Under the pieces are notes generated by a model. The model did not search any database, was not told the DNA's origin, and saw only the letters and a program-made list of their open reading frames with translations. Below are positions 1-7,042 of a stretch of DNA of 18,881 nt, in pieces; the stretch's first letter is position 1, and every line of letters starts with the position of its first letter. This DNA comes from SAT2750 sp964476375. GTDB lineage: Bacteria > Planctomycetota > Planctomycetia > Pirellulales > Pirellulaceae. The translations under genes were made by a program, and so were the position numbers. Location: NCBI GenBank assembly GCA_964476375.1, contig CAYYZW010000214.1, positions 1-18,881 on the forward strand, written 5' to 3'.

Positions 1-1476
1 TACGAGAACATCCGCGCGGTCGACTACCTGCAGTCGCGAAGCGAGGTGATCGATAACCGGATCGGGATCACCGGGACCAGTGGTGGCGGCAACCAGACGA
101 TGTACGCGGGGGCCTACGAGGAACGGTTCGCCTGCGTCGTGCCGGTCTGCTCGGTAGGGACCTACCAGGCCTACCTGGGAGCCGCCTGCTGTATGTGCGA
201 GATGGTCCCCTCGGCCATGACCTATACCGAGGAATGGGGCGTCCTGGGACTGGTCGCCCCGCGAGGCCTGATGGTGATCAACGCCACGCGGGATGCCTTC
301 CAGTTCTCGGTCGGGGAAGCCAGGAAATCGATTGCCCAGACCAGCAAGGTTTTCAGGCTGTATGACAAGGCGAACCACGTGCGACATGTCGTCGTCGACT
401 CGGAACACGATTACAACCAGCCGATGCGGGAGGCGATGTACGGCTGGATGACGCTGCACCTGAAAGAGGAAGGCAATGGCGACCCGATTGCCGAACCGGA
501 ACTGACGACCGAGGATCCTGAATTGATCCGCTGTTACCCGGGGGACTCGCGGCCGGACGATTTTGTCACCGTTCCGCAGTTCGCCGCCAGCCGGGCCCGA
601 GCGATCACAAGCACCAATGGTCCCCCGCTGCACAAGATGCACTGGGAAGCGGAGCGGCTCTGGCGGGGGGACGGCTTTGAGCAACTCTTCCACACCAGCC
701 TGGGCCCCACCGCTGGTCGCCGGACAATTCCTGACCCGGATTCGCCGGGTGAATTTCTGCTGGAGGTGGAAGCGGGTATCTCGCTGCCGGTCCGGCAGAT
801 CAAGGCGGGCAAGCGAACGCGGCAGCGGGTGATCCTGCTGGACCTGGATACAGGAACCAGGGCCGCCGAAAGCGAACTCGGGAAAAAAATTATCCAGCAG
901 CAGATCGAGCTGGTCACGATCGACCTGCGGGCAACCGGGGTTACCGCGCCGGCAGGAGATGCCATCTCCCGCACGCTTGACCACAACAGTGCCCAGTGGG
1001 GGCTCTGGGTCGGGCAGCCGCTCCTGGTGCAGTGGGTCCGTGACCTCCGCAGCCTGCTCGATTCACTCGAGGAAGCGAAAGTGGAAACCTGCCTGGTGGG
1101 AACCGGGCCGGCCGGCGTCGTGGCCGCCGCAGCGGCGATCGCCGACCGACGCGTGGACCGCGTGGCCGCCCTCGACAGTCCCCTCAGCCTGGTCAGTGGT
1201 ACACCCTATGCAAAGGGCCGGGTGGGAATCCTGGTGCCGGGCATGCTCCATCGCATCGGTGACATCGCCCAGCTCTTCTCCCTCTGTGCTCCCCGTCCGC
1301 TGCTGGTCGCCGGTGGCCTGGCCGGAAGCGGCCAGGAACTCACGCCCGCAGAGCTGGCAAAGGTGCTCGATTACCCGCGGGAGGCCTACAAGATCGCCGC
1401 CGGGCCGGGAAAACTGAGTATCGCCCAGGAGTCCGGTAGCGCCACGGTCCTCCCTTGGCTTGCCAGCAAGGGTTAA
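1..1476 (+). CDS. Alpha/beta hydrolase (acetylxylan-esterase-like) with a second degenerate hydrolase domain, 5' end outside the window
   Basis: The reading frame is open from the first base, so the true start lies upstream. Residues here count from the first complete codon. Residues 1-155 are the C-terminal half of an alpha/beta-hydrolase domain: nucleophile elbow GTSGGG with Ser27, a candidate acid Asp98 in INATRD, and a candidate catalytic His136 in SEHDYNQP. The pattern resembles acetylxylan-esterase/dipeptidyl-peptidase-like hydrolases, which deacylate carbohydrates or cleave esters. After a linker, residues about 255-490 look like a second alpha/beta-hydrolase fold, ending with a CAPRPLLVAGG strand like the LVAPRGLMVINA of the first domain. 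Its elbow reads GTGPAG, so the Ser is missing and this half is probably not catalytic. Any signal peptide would be upstream and cannot be seen. The gene is 86 bp ahead of the DUF1501 gene and may or may not be cotranscribed. The fold call is firm; the substrate is unknown. Confidence 0.8.
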   Translation, partial: YENIRAVDYLQSRSEVIDNRIGITGTSGGGNQTMYAGAYEERFACVVPVCSVGTYQAYLGAACCMCEMVPSAMTYTEEWGVLGLVAPRGLMVINATRDAFQFSVGEARKSIAQTSKVFRLYDKANHVRHVVVDSEHDYNQPMREAMYGWMTLHLKEEGNGDPIAEPELTTEDPELIRCYPGDSRPDDFVTVPQFAASRARAITSTNGPPLHKMHWEAERLWRGDGFEQLFHTSLGPTAGRRTIPDPDSPGEFLLEVEAGISLPVRQIKAGKRTRQRVILLDLDTGTRAAESELGKKIIQQQIELVTIDLRATGVTAPAGDAISRTLDHNSAQWGLWVGQPLLVQWVRDLRSLLDSLEEAKVETCLVGTGPAGVVAAAAAIADRRVDRVAALDSPLSLVSGTPYAKGRVGILVPGMLHRIGDIAQLFSLCAPRPLLVAGGLAGSGQELTPAELAKVLDYPREAYKIAAGPGKLSIAQESGSATVLPWLASKG

Positions 1477-1500
1477 AAGGCCAGAGTCCGCTGTTGGCAT

Positions 1501-1529
1501 TTAATGTTTCCTGTCGATCAAGGTATGAT
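1501..1529 (+). promoter_or_regulatory. Weak candidate promoter ahead of the DUF1501 gene
   Basis: TATGAT (1524-1529) is one base from the consensus -10. TTAATG (1501-1506) sits 17 bp upstream and matches only half of the -35 consensus. A better -35 hexamer, TTGGCA at 1494-1499, is 24 bp away, which is too far. The 86-bp gap between stop 1476 and start 1563 is the only sizeable gap in this run of + genes, so a promoter here is plausible. It is not demonstrated. Confidence 0.25.
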
Positions 1530-1562
1530 AGAGGGACACCAGTTGACTGGAACCCAGCTGCC

Positions 1563-2942
1563 ATGACACACCAACCCAAGAACCAGGCCCCACTCTCCCG
1601 CCGGGACGTGCTGCGCGTGGGGAGCCTGACCGGGCTCGGACTGACACTGCCACAGCTGCTTTCGATGCGGGATCTTTCCGCCGCTCGCAGGTCATCGACT
1701 TTCGGCCGTGCCCGCCGGGTCATCATGCTGTTCTTGCACGGTGGTCATCCCCAGCAGGAGACATTCGATCCCAAGCCGGATGGCCCCTCGGCCGTCCGCG
1801 GAGAATTTGGGGCCACGGCCACCAGCGTTCCGGGAGTCCATTTCTCCGAGCTGTTGCCCCGCTGTGCTGCGATCATGGATCGCCTGGCAATCGTTCGTTC
1901 GATGTCGCACGAGAACGCCAACCATGTTCAGGCCTGCCTGCCGGCCCAGACCGGTCACAAGCATCCTGCCCAGTTCCAGTCACGAGGGGATTTCCCCCCC
2001 TCCGACACCGATTTCCCACCCATCGGTGCGGTCCTGGACCACCTGCGACCAGCCCGGTCGGAACTTCCCACCTGGGTCCGGGTCGGTCCACTGATGCGTC
2101 GCAGTAACGGGACCACGCTGCATGGCCAGGTGCCAGGCCTGCTTGGCAAACAACATGCCAGCTTTGTTGTGGACCAGGAACTCCTGCCTGCCGACGTGCG
2201 GATCAAGGCTCTCGAGCCGCTGGAGGGACTCAATGGCGCCAGGCTCAGCCAGCGGGCCAACCTGCGAGCCGAATTCAACCAGTTCAGCAACCAGCTTGAC
2301 ACGCTGGCGGAACAGCGTGGGCTGAATAATTTCTACCAGCGGGCAGCCAACCTGCTGAGCTCTCCAAGGACCAAGAAAGCCTTTGACCTGGCGCGCGAGC
2401 CGGCGGCGCTGCGGGAACGGTACGGCAAGACCGAGTTTGGGCAGCGGTGCCTGCTGGCCCGACGACTGGTCGAAGCCGGCGTACCGATGGTCAACGTCAG
2501 TTACTGCCACACACCGTCCGGATCCTGGGATACCCACGGGAAGAATTTCACCAAGATGAAGGACCAGCTCGGCCCGGACCTGGATACCGCCTTCCCGGCA
2601 CTGGTGGAGGACCTGGCAGAGCGCGGCATGCTGGACGACACGCTGGTGATCGTGAATGCCGAGTTTGGCCGCACCCCAAAGATCAACAGCAATGCCGGCC
2701 GGGACCACTGGCCATGGGTCTATTCCCTGGCACTTGCCGGTGCCGGGATCCGGCCGGGGACAGTCTACGGGGCATCGGATGCCTCGGCTGCTTACCCGGC
2801 CAGTACACCCCGTGATCCTGCCGACATGGCAGCCACGCTCTACCACCTGCTGGGTATCGACCGGAAAACCCGTATCCATGATGTCCTGGGCCGGCCCCAC
2901 TCGCTCGTGATCGGGAACCCGATCGAGGACATCCTGGCCTGA
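1563..2942 (+). CDS. DUF1501 family protein with Tat signal
   Basis: This 459-residue protein belongs to the DUF1501 family, which is abundant in planctomycetes and related by fold to the alkaline phosphatase/sulfatase superfamily. Its biochemical role is not established. The N-terminus has a twin-arginine signal, SRRDVL at residues 12-17, followed by a hydrophobic stretch (GSLTGLGLTLPQLL), so export by Tat is likely. Family hallmarks in order are FLHGGHPQQETFDPKP (residues 57-72), RGEFGA, SVPGVHFSELLPR, IVRSMSHENANH, SWDTHGKNF, and near the C-terminus NAEFGRTPKIN and GRDHWP. The frame is open upstream to 1455, but the ATG at 1563 puts the RR motif at the usual depth. There is no clear Shine-Dalgarno. 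DUF1501 genes usually sit beside DUF1549/DUF1553 cytochrome-type partners; none is present here. The next gene starts 23 bp downstream. Confidence 0.92.
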   Translation: MTHQPKNQAPLSRRDVLRVGSLTGLGLTLPQLLSMRDLSAARRSSTFGRARRVIMLFLHGGHPQQETFDPKPDGPSAVRGEFGATATSVPGVHFSELLPRCAAIMDRLAIVRSMSHENANHVQACLPAQTGHKHPAQFQSRGDFPPSDTDFPPIGAVLDHLRPARSELPTWVRVGPLMRRSNGTTLHGQVPGLLGKQHASFVVDQELLPADVRIKALEPLEGLNGARLSQRANLRAEFNQFSNQLDTLAEQRGLNNFYQRAANLLSSPRTKKAFDLAREPAALRERYGKTEFGQRCLLARRLVEAGVPMVNVSYCHTPSGSWDTHGKNFTKMKDQLGPDLDTAFPALVEDLAERGMLDDTLVIVNAEFGRTPKINSNAGRDHWPWVYSLALAGAGIRPGTVYGASDASAAYPASTPRDPADMAATLYHLLGIDRKTRIHDVLGRPHSLVIGNPIEDILA

Positions 2943-2965
2943 GACCGGCCCGGGAAATACGCCTG

Positions 2966-4075
2966 ATGACTTTCAGCCGTCGAGAACTGCTTCGCACCAC
3001 CGCCCAGGCCCTGGCCTGCCCTGCCAGCTGTGCGATGGCCGCCGAACCCCCGGTCACGGTCAACGACGAACTTGCCAGGTCGGCCAGGGACGCTCGCCTG
3101 GCAATGTCAATCGATCCCTCCTCCATGTCCCCCAGGCAGCTTCGGCTCTGGCAACGCCAGTTTCGCCAGCTGCTCGGAAAGCTGCTTGGCAATTACCGGC
3201 CGCCGACAAGCTGGAGCGTGACGGTGGAGCAGGTCTCGCGACTGGACGATCACACCCGACACCAGCTCCTGCTGCATGCCGACGGACACCCCAGCCTGCC
3301 GGTCTACCTGCTGGTACCACACCGCAGCGGTAGCCAGCCCGTCCCCGGGATCCTGGCCCTGCATGGCCATGGCGAGTTCGGCTACGAGACGGTAGCCGGC
3401 CGGGATGACCTGCCCGGCGTGAGCGAGGCGATAGAGAAATCGAATTACGATTACGGCCGCCAGCTCGTTTCCGAGGGATTCGTCGTCTGTGTTCCCTGCA
3501 TGACACCCTTTGGCAGGCGGGTCGACCGCGAGAAGTACGGAGGACAGGATCCCTGTGCCGTCACGTTTGTCCGCATGCAACTGCTGGGCAAGGTGCTGAT
3601 GGGCGAGAACGTGCGGGATTGCCTCTGGGCCCACCAGCTGCTGCGTCAGCATGCCCGCGTGGACGCCGACCGGATCGGCTGCGTCGGGCTCTCCTACGGC
3701 GGCCGGATGACGATGCTGACAACAGCCATGGAACCGCGGATCCGCTGCGCGGTGGTCTCCGGGGCGCTGAACGTGATGCGGGAACGAATCATGGGCCGCT
3801 ACAGCTGTGGCGGGCAGGTGATTCCCGGCCTCCTGCCGTACGGGGACGTGGCGGAGATTGGCTCGCTGATCGCGCCGCGGGCCTGTGTCTGGGAAACGGG
3901 CAGCGACGATGGCCTGATCGTCAAGCCCTGGGCCGACGAGGCTTTTGACAGGATGGAACAATTCTACCGGGGACTGGGAGCCGTTAACCAGCTCAAGCGG
4001 GACTCGTTCGAGGGGGGCCATCGCTGGAACGGTACGCTGGGACTTTCCATGCTCAAACACGTGCTTTCCGCCTGA
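2966..4075 (+). CDS. Tat-exported alpha/beta hydrolase, dienelactone-hydrolase-like
   Basis: This is a 369-residue hydrolase, probably acting outside the cytoplasm on esters or lactones. SRRELL at residues 4-9 followed by TTAQALACPASCAMAAE is a short Tat signal; AMA-A is a plausible cleavage region near residue 25. The fold shows PGILALHGHGEFGYE (oxyanion strand, residues 127-141), nucleophile elbow GLSYGG with Ser243, candidate acid Asp314 or Asp315 in TGSDD, and catalytic His352 in EGGHRW. The whole triad is present, so the protein should be active. The charged stretch at residues 50-75 before the core may be a helical lid. The gene is 23 bp after the DUF1501 gene and 16 bp before the PLP enzyme, consistent with one transcript. 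The substrate cannot be read from the sequence; carbohydrate esterase or dienelactone hydrolase are both possible. Confidence 0.85.
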   Translation: MTFSRRELLRTTAQALACPASCAMAAEPPVTVNDELARSARDARLAMSIDPSSMSPRQLRLWQRQFRQLLGKLLGNYRPPTSWSVTVEQVSRLDDHTRHQLLLHADGHPSLPVYLLVPHRSGSQPVPGILALHGHGEFGYETVAGRDDLPGVSEAIEKSNYDYGRQLVSEGFVVCVPCMTPFGRRVDREKYGGQDPCAVTFVRMQLLGKVLMGENVRDCLWAHQLLRQHARVDADRIGCVGLSYGGRMTMLTTAMEPRIRCAVVSGALNVMRERIMGRYSCGGQVIPGLLPYGDVAEIGSLIAPRACVWETGSDDGLIVKPWADEAFDRMEQFYRGLGAVNQLKRDSFEGGHRWNGTLGLSMLKHVLSA

Positions 4076-4091
4076 GAGGATACAACCTGCC

Positions 4092-5066
4092 ATGCAACCA
4101 GCTTACGCATGTACCGTGGCGGAGATAGAAGAATCGCGAGAGCGGATTGCGGCCCACGTCCATCGAACCCCGGTGATCACCTGCCAGGCCCTGGACCAGA
4201 TGGCCGGACGGCAGCTGTTTTTCAAATGCGAGAACCTGCAGAAAGTAGGAGCCTTCAAGTTTCGCGGCGCCACCAATGCCGTGCTTATGCTGACCGACAA
4301 ACAGGCGGCCAATGGCGTGGTCACCCATAGCAGTGGCAACCATGCCCAGGCGGTTGCCCTGGCGGCAAAGAGCCGGGGAATTGACGCGCATATCGTGATG
4401 CCCAGCAGCGCCCCTGCCATCAAGCGAGCCGCCGTGGAGGGCTATGGCGCCCGGGTCATTTCCTGCCAGCCGACCCTGGCGGCTCGCGAGTCCACCGCCG
4501 ACGAGGTCATAGCCCAGACCGGGGCCAGCTTCATCCATCCCTACAATGACAGCCGCGTGATCGCGGGCCAGGGAACCTGCGCTCTGGAATTCCTGGAACA
4601 GGCCCCCGGCCTGGACGCCATCATTACCCCCGTCGGTGGCGGCGGGCTTGTCAGCGGCGTCTCGATCGCCTGCCGCGCCCTGGCCCCCCAGGTCAGGGTT
4701 CTTGCCGCGGAACCGGCCGGTGCCGACGATGCCGCACGATCAATGGAAGCGGGCAGGCTGATCCCGCAGGAAGCTCCCAGCACGGTTGCCGACGGCCTGC
4801 TAACCAGCCTGGGAGATCTCACCTGGCCGATTATCCGGGACCACGTGGAGAGAATCGTGCGGGTCGATGAGGCGGCAATCATCGCTGCCATGGAGTTATT
4901 CTGGCAACGTGCCAAGCTGGTGATCGAGCCCAGCTCGGCGACCGCCCTGGCCCCGCTGCTGGATGATTCGCTGGCCTCGCTGGATGCCGAACGGGTGGGA
5001 GTGATCCTCAGTGGCGGCAACGTCGACCTGGAGAAACTCCCCTGGCAGGACGGGAACGGGGCATGA
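4092..5066 (+). CDS. PLP fold-type II serine racemase / threo-3-hydroxyaspartate ammonia-lyase-like enzyme
   Basis: This 324-residue enzyme matches the compact serine racemase/hydroxyaspartate dehydratase group (about 320-340 residues) and lacks the regulatory ACT domain of biosynthetic IlvA. The Schiff-base lysine is Lys56 in KVGAFKFRGA. THSSGNHAQA (residues 79-86) is the substrate loop, VGGGGL (181-186) binds the PLP phosphate, and SGGN (307-310) closes the active site. EPAGADDAARS (207-217) matches the metal-binding segment of serine racemases (EPxxADDxxxS), with Glu207 and Asp213 as likely Mg/Ca ligands. Likely reactions are deamination of L-serine, L-threonine or L-threo-3-hydroxyaspartate, the last giving oxaloacetate. 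Which is used cannot be decided here. The frame is open back to 3945, but that part overlaps the previous gene and ATG 4092 gives the family N-terminus. A weak AGAGGA precedes it. The stop overlaps the next start by 4 nt (ATGA), implying translational coupling. Confidence 0.9.
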   Translation: MQPAYACTVAEIEESRERIAAHVHRTPVITCQALDQMAGRQLFFKCENLQKVGAFKFRGATNAVLMLTDKQAANGVVTHSSGNHAQAVALAAKSRGIDAHIVMPSSAPAIKRAAVEGYGARVISCQPTLAARESTADEVIAQTGASFIHPYNDSRVIAGQGTCALEFLEQAPGLDAIITPVGGGGLVSGVSIACRALAPQVRVLAAEPAGADDAARSMEAGRLIPQEAPSTVADGLLTSLGDLTWPIIRDHVERIVRVDEAAIIAAMELFWQRAKLVIEPSSATALAPLLDDSLASLDAERVGVILSGGNVDLEKLPWQDGNGA

Positions 5067-6040
5067 TCAGGCGGCCACTTGGAAAAACCGGTATCGAGGT
5101 CCCGGCCTGCAGCTTTGGGTGTGGTCCGATCCCGGAACTGATGACCGGCGAGCCAAGAGAGGAACAGCGGATCCTGGTCGAGCATGCCCTGGCGCAGGGA
5201 ATCAACTGGTTTGACACCGCCGCCAGCTACGGTGAGGGATCCTCCGAGCAGAACCTCGGCCGCGTGCTGAGAGAACTGGGCTGCTCCCGGAAGGTTCACC
5301 TGGCAACCAAGGTACGGCTGATGCCGGACCAGATGGCGGATATTCCCGGGAACATCCGCCGTTCACTCGAGCAAAGCCTCCAGACGCTGGACGTGGAACA
5401 GGTGACGCTGCTGCAGCTCCACAACGGGGTCACCGGCAAACGGGAAGAAGAGCCGACCTCGGTCTCTCCTGGCGATGTACTCCAGCCGGGGGGCATCCTG
5501 GAAGCGATGCAGAAACTGCAGCAGGAGGGCCTGGTCGCACACCTGGGCCTGACCGGGATCGGCCAGGCCGGGGCACTGCGGGAGGTGATTCAAAGTGATG
5601 GTTTTGCCACGATCCAGGCGCCATATAACCTGGTCAACCCGACTGCCTGCCGGCCCGCCCCTGCCGGTTTTGAGGAAGCCGATTACGGACAGATTCTCCA
5701 GGACTGCGCGGCACTACAGATGGGGGTCTTCGCCATCCGCATCTTTGCCGGCGGGGCGCTTGTGGACCGCTCCCCGGCCGGGCACACGTACAAGACCAGG
5801 TTCTTTCCACTGGAGCTTTACCAGCGCGACCTGGCCCGCAGCAGCCGGATTACCGGGCGGCTAGGCGACATGGCACCCGACCAGGCAGCACTTCGCTTCG
5901 TCCTTTCTGAACCGCTTGTCAGCTCCGCCATCATCGGCTTCAGCCAGCCGCTGCACGTTGACCGGGCGCTGCGTGCATGCGAGAAAGAAACCCTGGACGA
6001 GCCGCTTATCAAGCAATTACTCGAGGCAGCCCATGGTTAA
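5063..6040 (+). CDS. Aldo/keto reductase
   Basis: This 325-residue protein is an NADPH-type aldo/keto reductase with a TIM-barrel fold. The complete catalytic tetrad is visible: Asp51 and Tyr56 (WFDTAASYGEG), Lys83 (LATKV) and His120 (LLQLHN). The start RRPLGKTGIEVPACSFGCG and the C-terminal SSAIIGFSQPLHVDRAL, which forms the cofactor-binding region, are typical. The family reduces aldehydes and ketones or, as in D-threo-aldose dehydrogenases, oxidises sugars to lactones. No signal peptide is present, so it is cytoplasmic. The gene overlaps the PLP enzyme by 4 nt. Its own tail overlaps the weaker of two possible starts of the next gene and lies 22 bp before the preferred one. An AKR next to a COG3618 lactonase recalls oxidative deoxy-sugar pathways, but that pairing is only suggestive. 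Confidence 0.92.
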   Translation: MIRRPLGKTGIEVPACSFGCGPIPELMTGEPREEQRILVEHALAQGINWFDTAASYGEGSSEQNLGRVLRELGCSRKVHLATKVRLMPDQMADIPGNIRRSLEQSLQTLDVEQVTLLQLHNGVTGKREEEPTSVSPGDVLQPGGILEAMQKLQQEGLVAHLGLTGIGQAGALREVIQSDGFATIQAPYNLVNPTACRPAPAGFEEADYGQILQDCAALQMGVFAIRIFAGGALVDRSPAGHTYKTRFFPLELYQRDLARSSRITGRLGDMAPDQAALRFVLSEPLVSSAIIGFSQPLHVDRALRACEKETLDEPLIKQLLEAAHG

Positions 6041-6048
6041 CAGCAGGC

Positions 6049-6055
6049 AAGGGGA
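6049..6055 (+). promoter_or_regulatory. Ribosome binding site deciding the long (Tat-tagged) start of the lactonase gene
   Basis: AAGGGGA ends 7 nt before ATG 6063. An earlier in-frame ATG at 6033 lies inside the preceding gene without such a site, so 6063 is preferred. Confidence 0.55.
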
Positions 6056-6062
6056 AAAGATC

Positions 6063-7016
6063 ATGTCCATGGAAGGCAGGAGCCCATCACGGCGGCAGTT
6101 TCTTCGTGGCTGCGCGGCCGGCACGCTGGTGGCAACCGGGCTTGCCGGGACCACCGTTGAGGGAACTCGACGAGGAGAACCGATGGAAAACTGGATTGAT
6201 GCCCACGTGCATGTCTGGACACCGGATACCGATGCTTATCCGCTTGCCGAGGGTTACACGGTCGAGGGAATGAAACCACCGAGTTTTACTCCCGAACAGC
6301 TGTTTTCCCATTGCAAGCCACACGGGGTAGGACGGATCGTGCTGATCCAGATGAGCTTTTATGGTTTTGACAACAGCTACATGCTGGACATGATGCGGCA
6401 GCACCGCGGGGTCTTTGGCGGAGTGGCGGTGATTGATGAAAATGATCAGCCGGAGAGGACGATGCGGCAGATGAAACGCCGCGGGGTGCGAGGTTTCCGA
6501 ATCCGCCCGGGCGACTTCCAGCCCGGCAGTTGGCTCGATCGTCCACCGATGCAGACGATGTGGGAGACCGGGGCACGGGAGGGACTTGCCATGTGTCACC
6601 TGGTCAACCCCGAGTACCTCCCTGAAATGGACCGGATGTGTGAAAAGTATCCAGACACGCCGGTGGTGATCGACCACTTCGCCCGCATCGGGATCAGCGG
6701 CCAGGTGGAAGCGAAGGACCTGGACAACCTCTGCCGCCTGGCCCGGCATCGGAACGTGTCGGTCAAGGTCTCTGCCTATTATGCCCTGGGCAAGAAACAG
6801 GCGCCCTACCTGGATCTGTTGCCGATGATCCGTCGATTGCTCGACAGTTACGGCCCCGAGCGGCTAATGTGGGCCAGCGATGGCCCCTTCCAGGTGGTCG
6901 GTGGCCACGAGTACGGTCCCTCGATCAACCTGATTAAAGAGAAGGCGGATTTTCTCTCGGACGGGGACAGGGCCTGGCTGCTGGCAAGAACCGCCGAGAA
7001 GATCTTCTATCACTGA
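6063..7016 (+). CDS. Tat-tagged amidohydrolase-2 / lactonase (COG3618 type)
   Basis: This 317-residue protein belongs to the amidohydrolase-2 group that includes L-fuconolactonase, 2-pyrone-4,6-dicarboxylate hydrolase and 4-sulfomuconolactone hydrolase, which open lactone rings. Residues 9-14 (SRRQFL) with the hydrophobic AAGTLVATGLAG form a Tat signal. The barrel begins with IDAHVHVW (His48, His50). It continues with GVRGFRIRPG, His179 in CHLVNP, His205 in VIDHFAR, VSVKVSAYY, and Asp273 in WASDGPF, which are the expected metal or acid-base positions. An internal ATG at 6183 (Met41), exactly at the start of the barrel, has a strong AGGAG 5 nt upstream. A cytosolic form may therefore also be made. 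The gene lies between the AKR and the transporter genes, which suggests that lactone hydrolysis is part of the operon's pathway. Confidence 0.87.
   Translation: MSMEGRSPSRRQFLRGCAAGTLVATGLAGTTVEGTRRGEPMENWIDAHVHVWTPDTDAYPLAEGYTVEGMKPPSFTPEQLFSHCKPHGVGRIVLIQMSFYGFDNSYMLDMMRQHRGVFGGVAVIDENDQPERTMRQMKRRGVRGFRIRPGDFQPGSWLDRPPMQTMWETGAREGLAMCHLVNPEYLPEMDRMCEKYPDTPVVIDHFARIGISGQVEAKDLDNLCRLARHRNVSVKVSAYYALGKKQAPYLDLLPMIRRLLDSYGPERLMWASDGPFQVVGGHEYGPSINLIKEKADFLSDGDRAWLLARTAEKIFYH
6173..6177 (+). promoter_or_regulatory. Internal ribosome binding site for a possible short, signal-less lactonase form
   Basis: AGGAG lies 5 nt ahead of the in-frame ATG at 6183. Translation from there would begin MENWIDAHVHVW, the normal N-terminus of cytosolic members of the family, and would skip the Tat signal. 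Confidence 0.4.
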
Positions 7017-7042
7017 TCCTCCTTTCTCTGTTGGCCTGGCCG

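Noticed and set aside
1980..2900. 306-codon - strand frame opposite the DUF1501 gene
   Set aside because: The + strand protein has clear family motifs throughout. The reverse frame has no domain signature.
3107..4093. 328-codon - strand frame opposite the dienelactone-hydrolase-like gene
   Set aside because: It is a shadow of a well-supported + strand gene with intact catalytic residues.
4092..5066. Assignment as biosynthetic threonine deaminase IlvA
   Set aside because: The protein is only 324 residues, lacks the C-terminal regulatory domain and has the serine-racemase metal motif EPxxADD.
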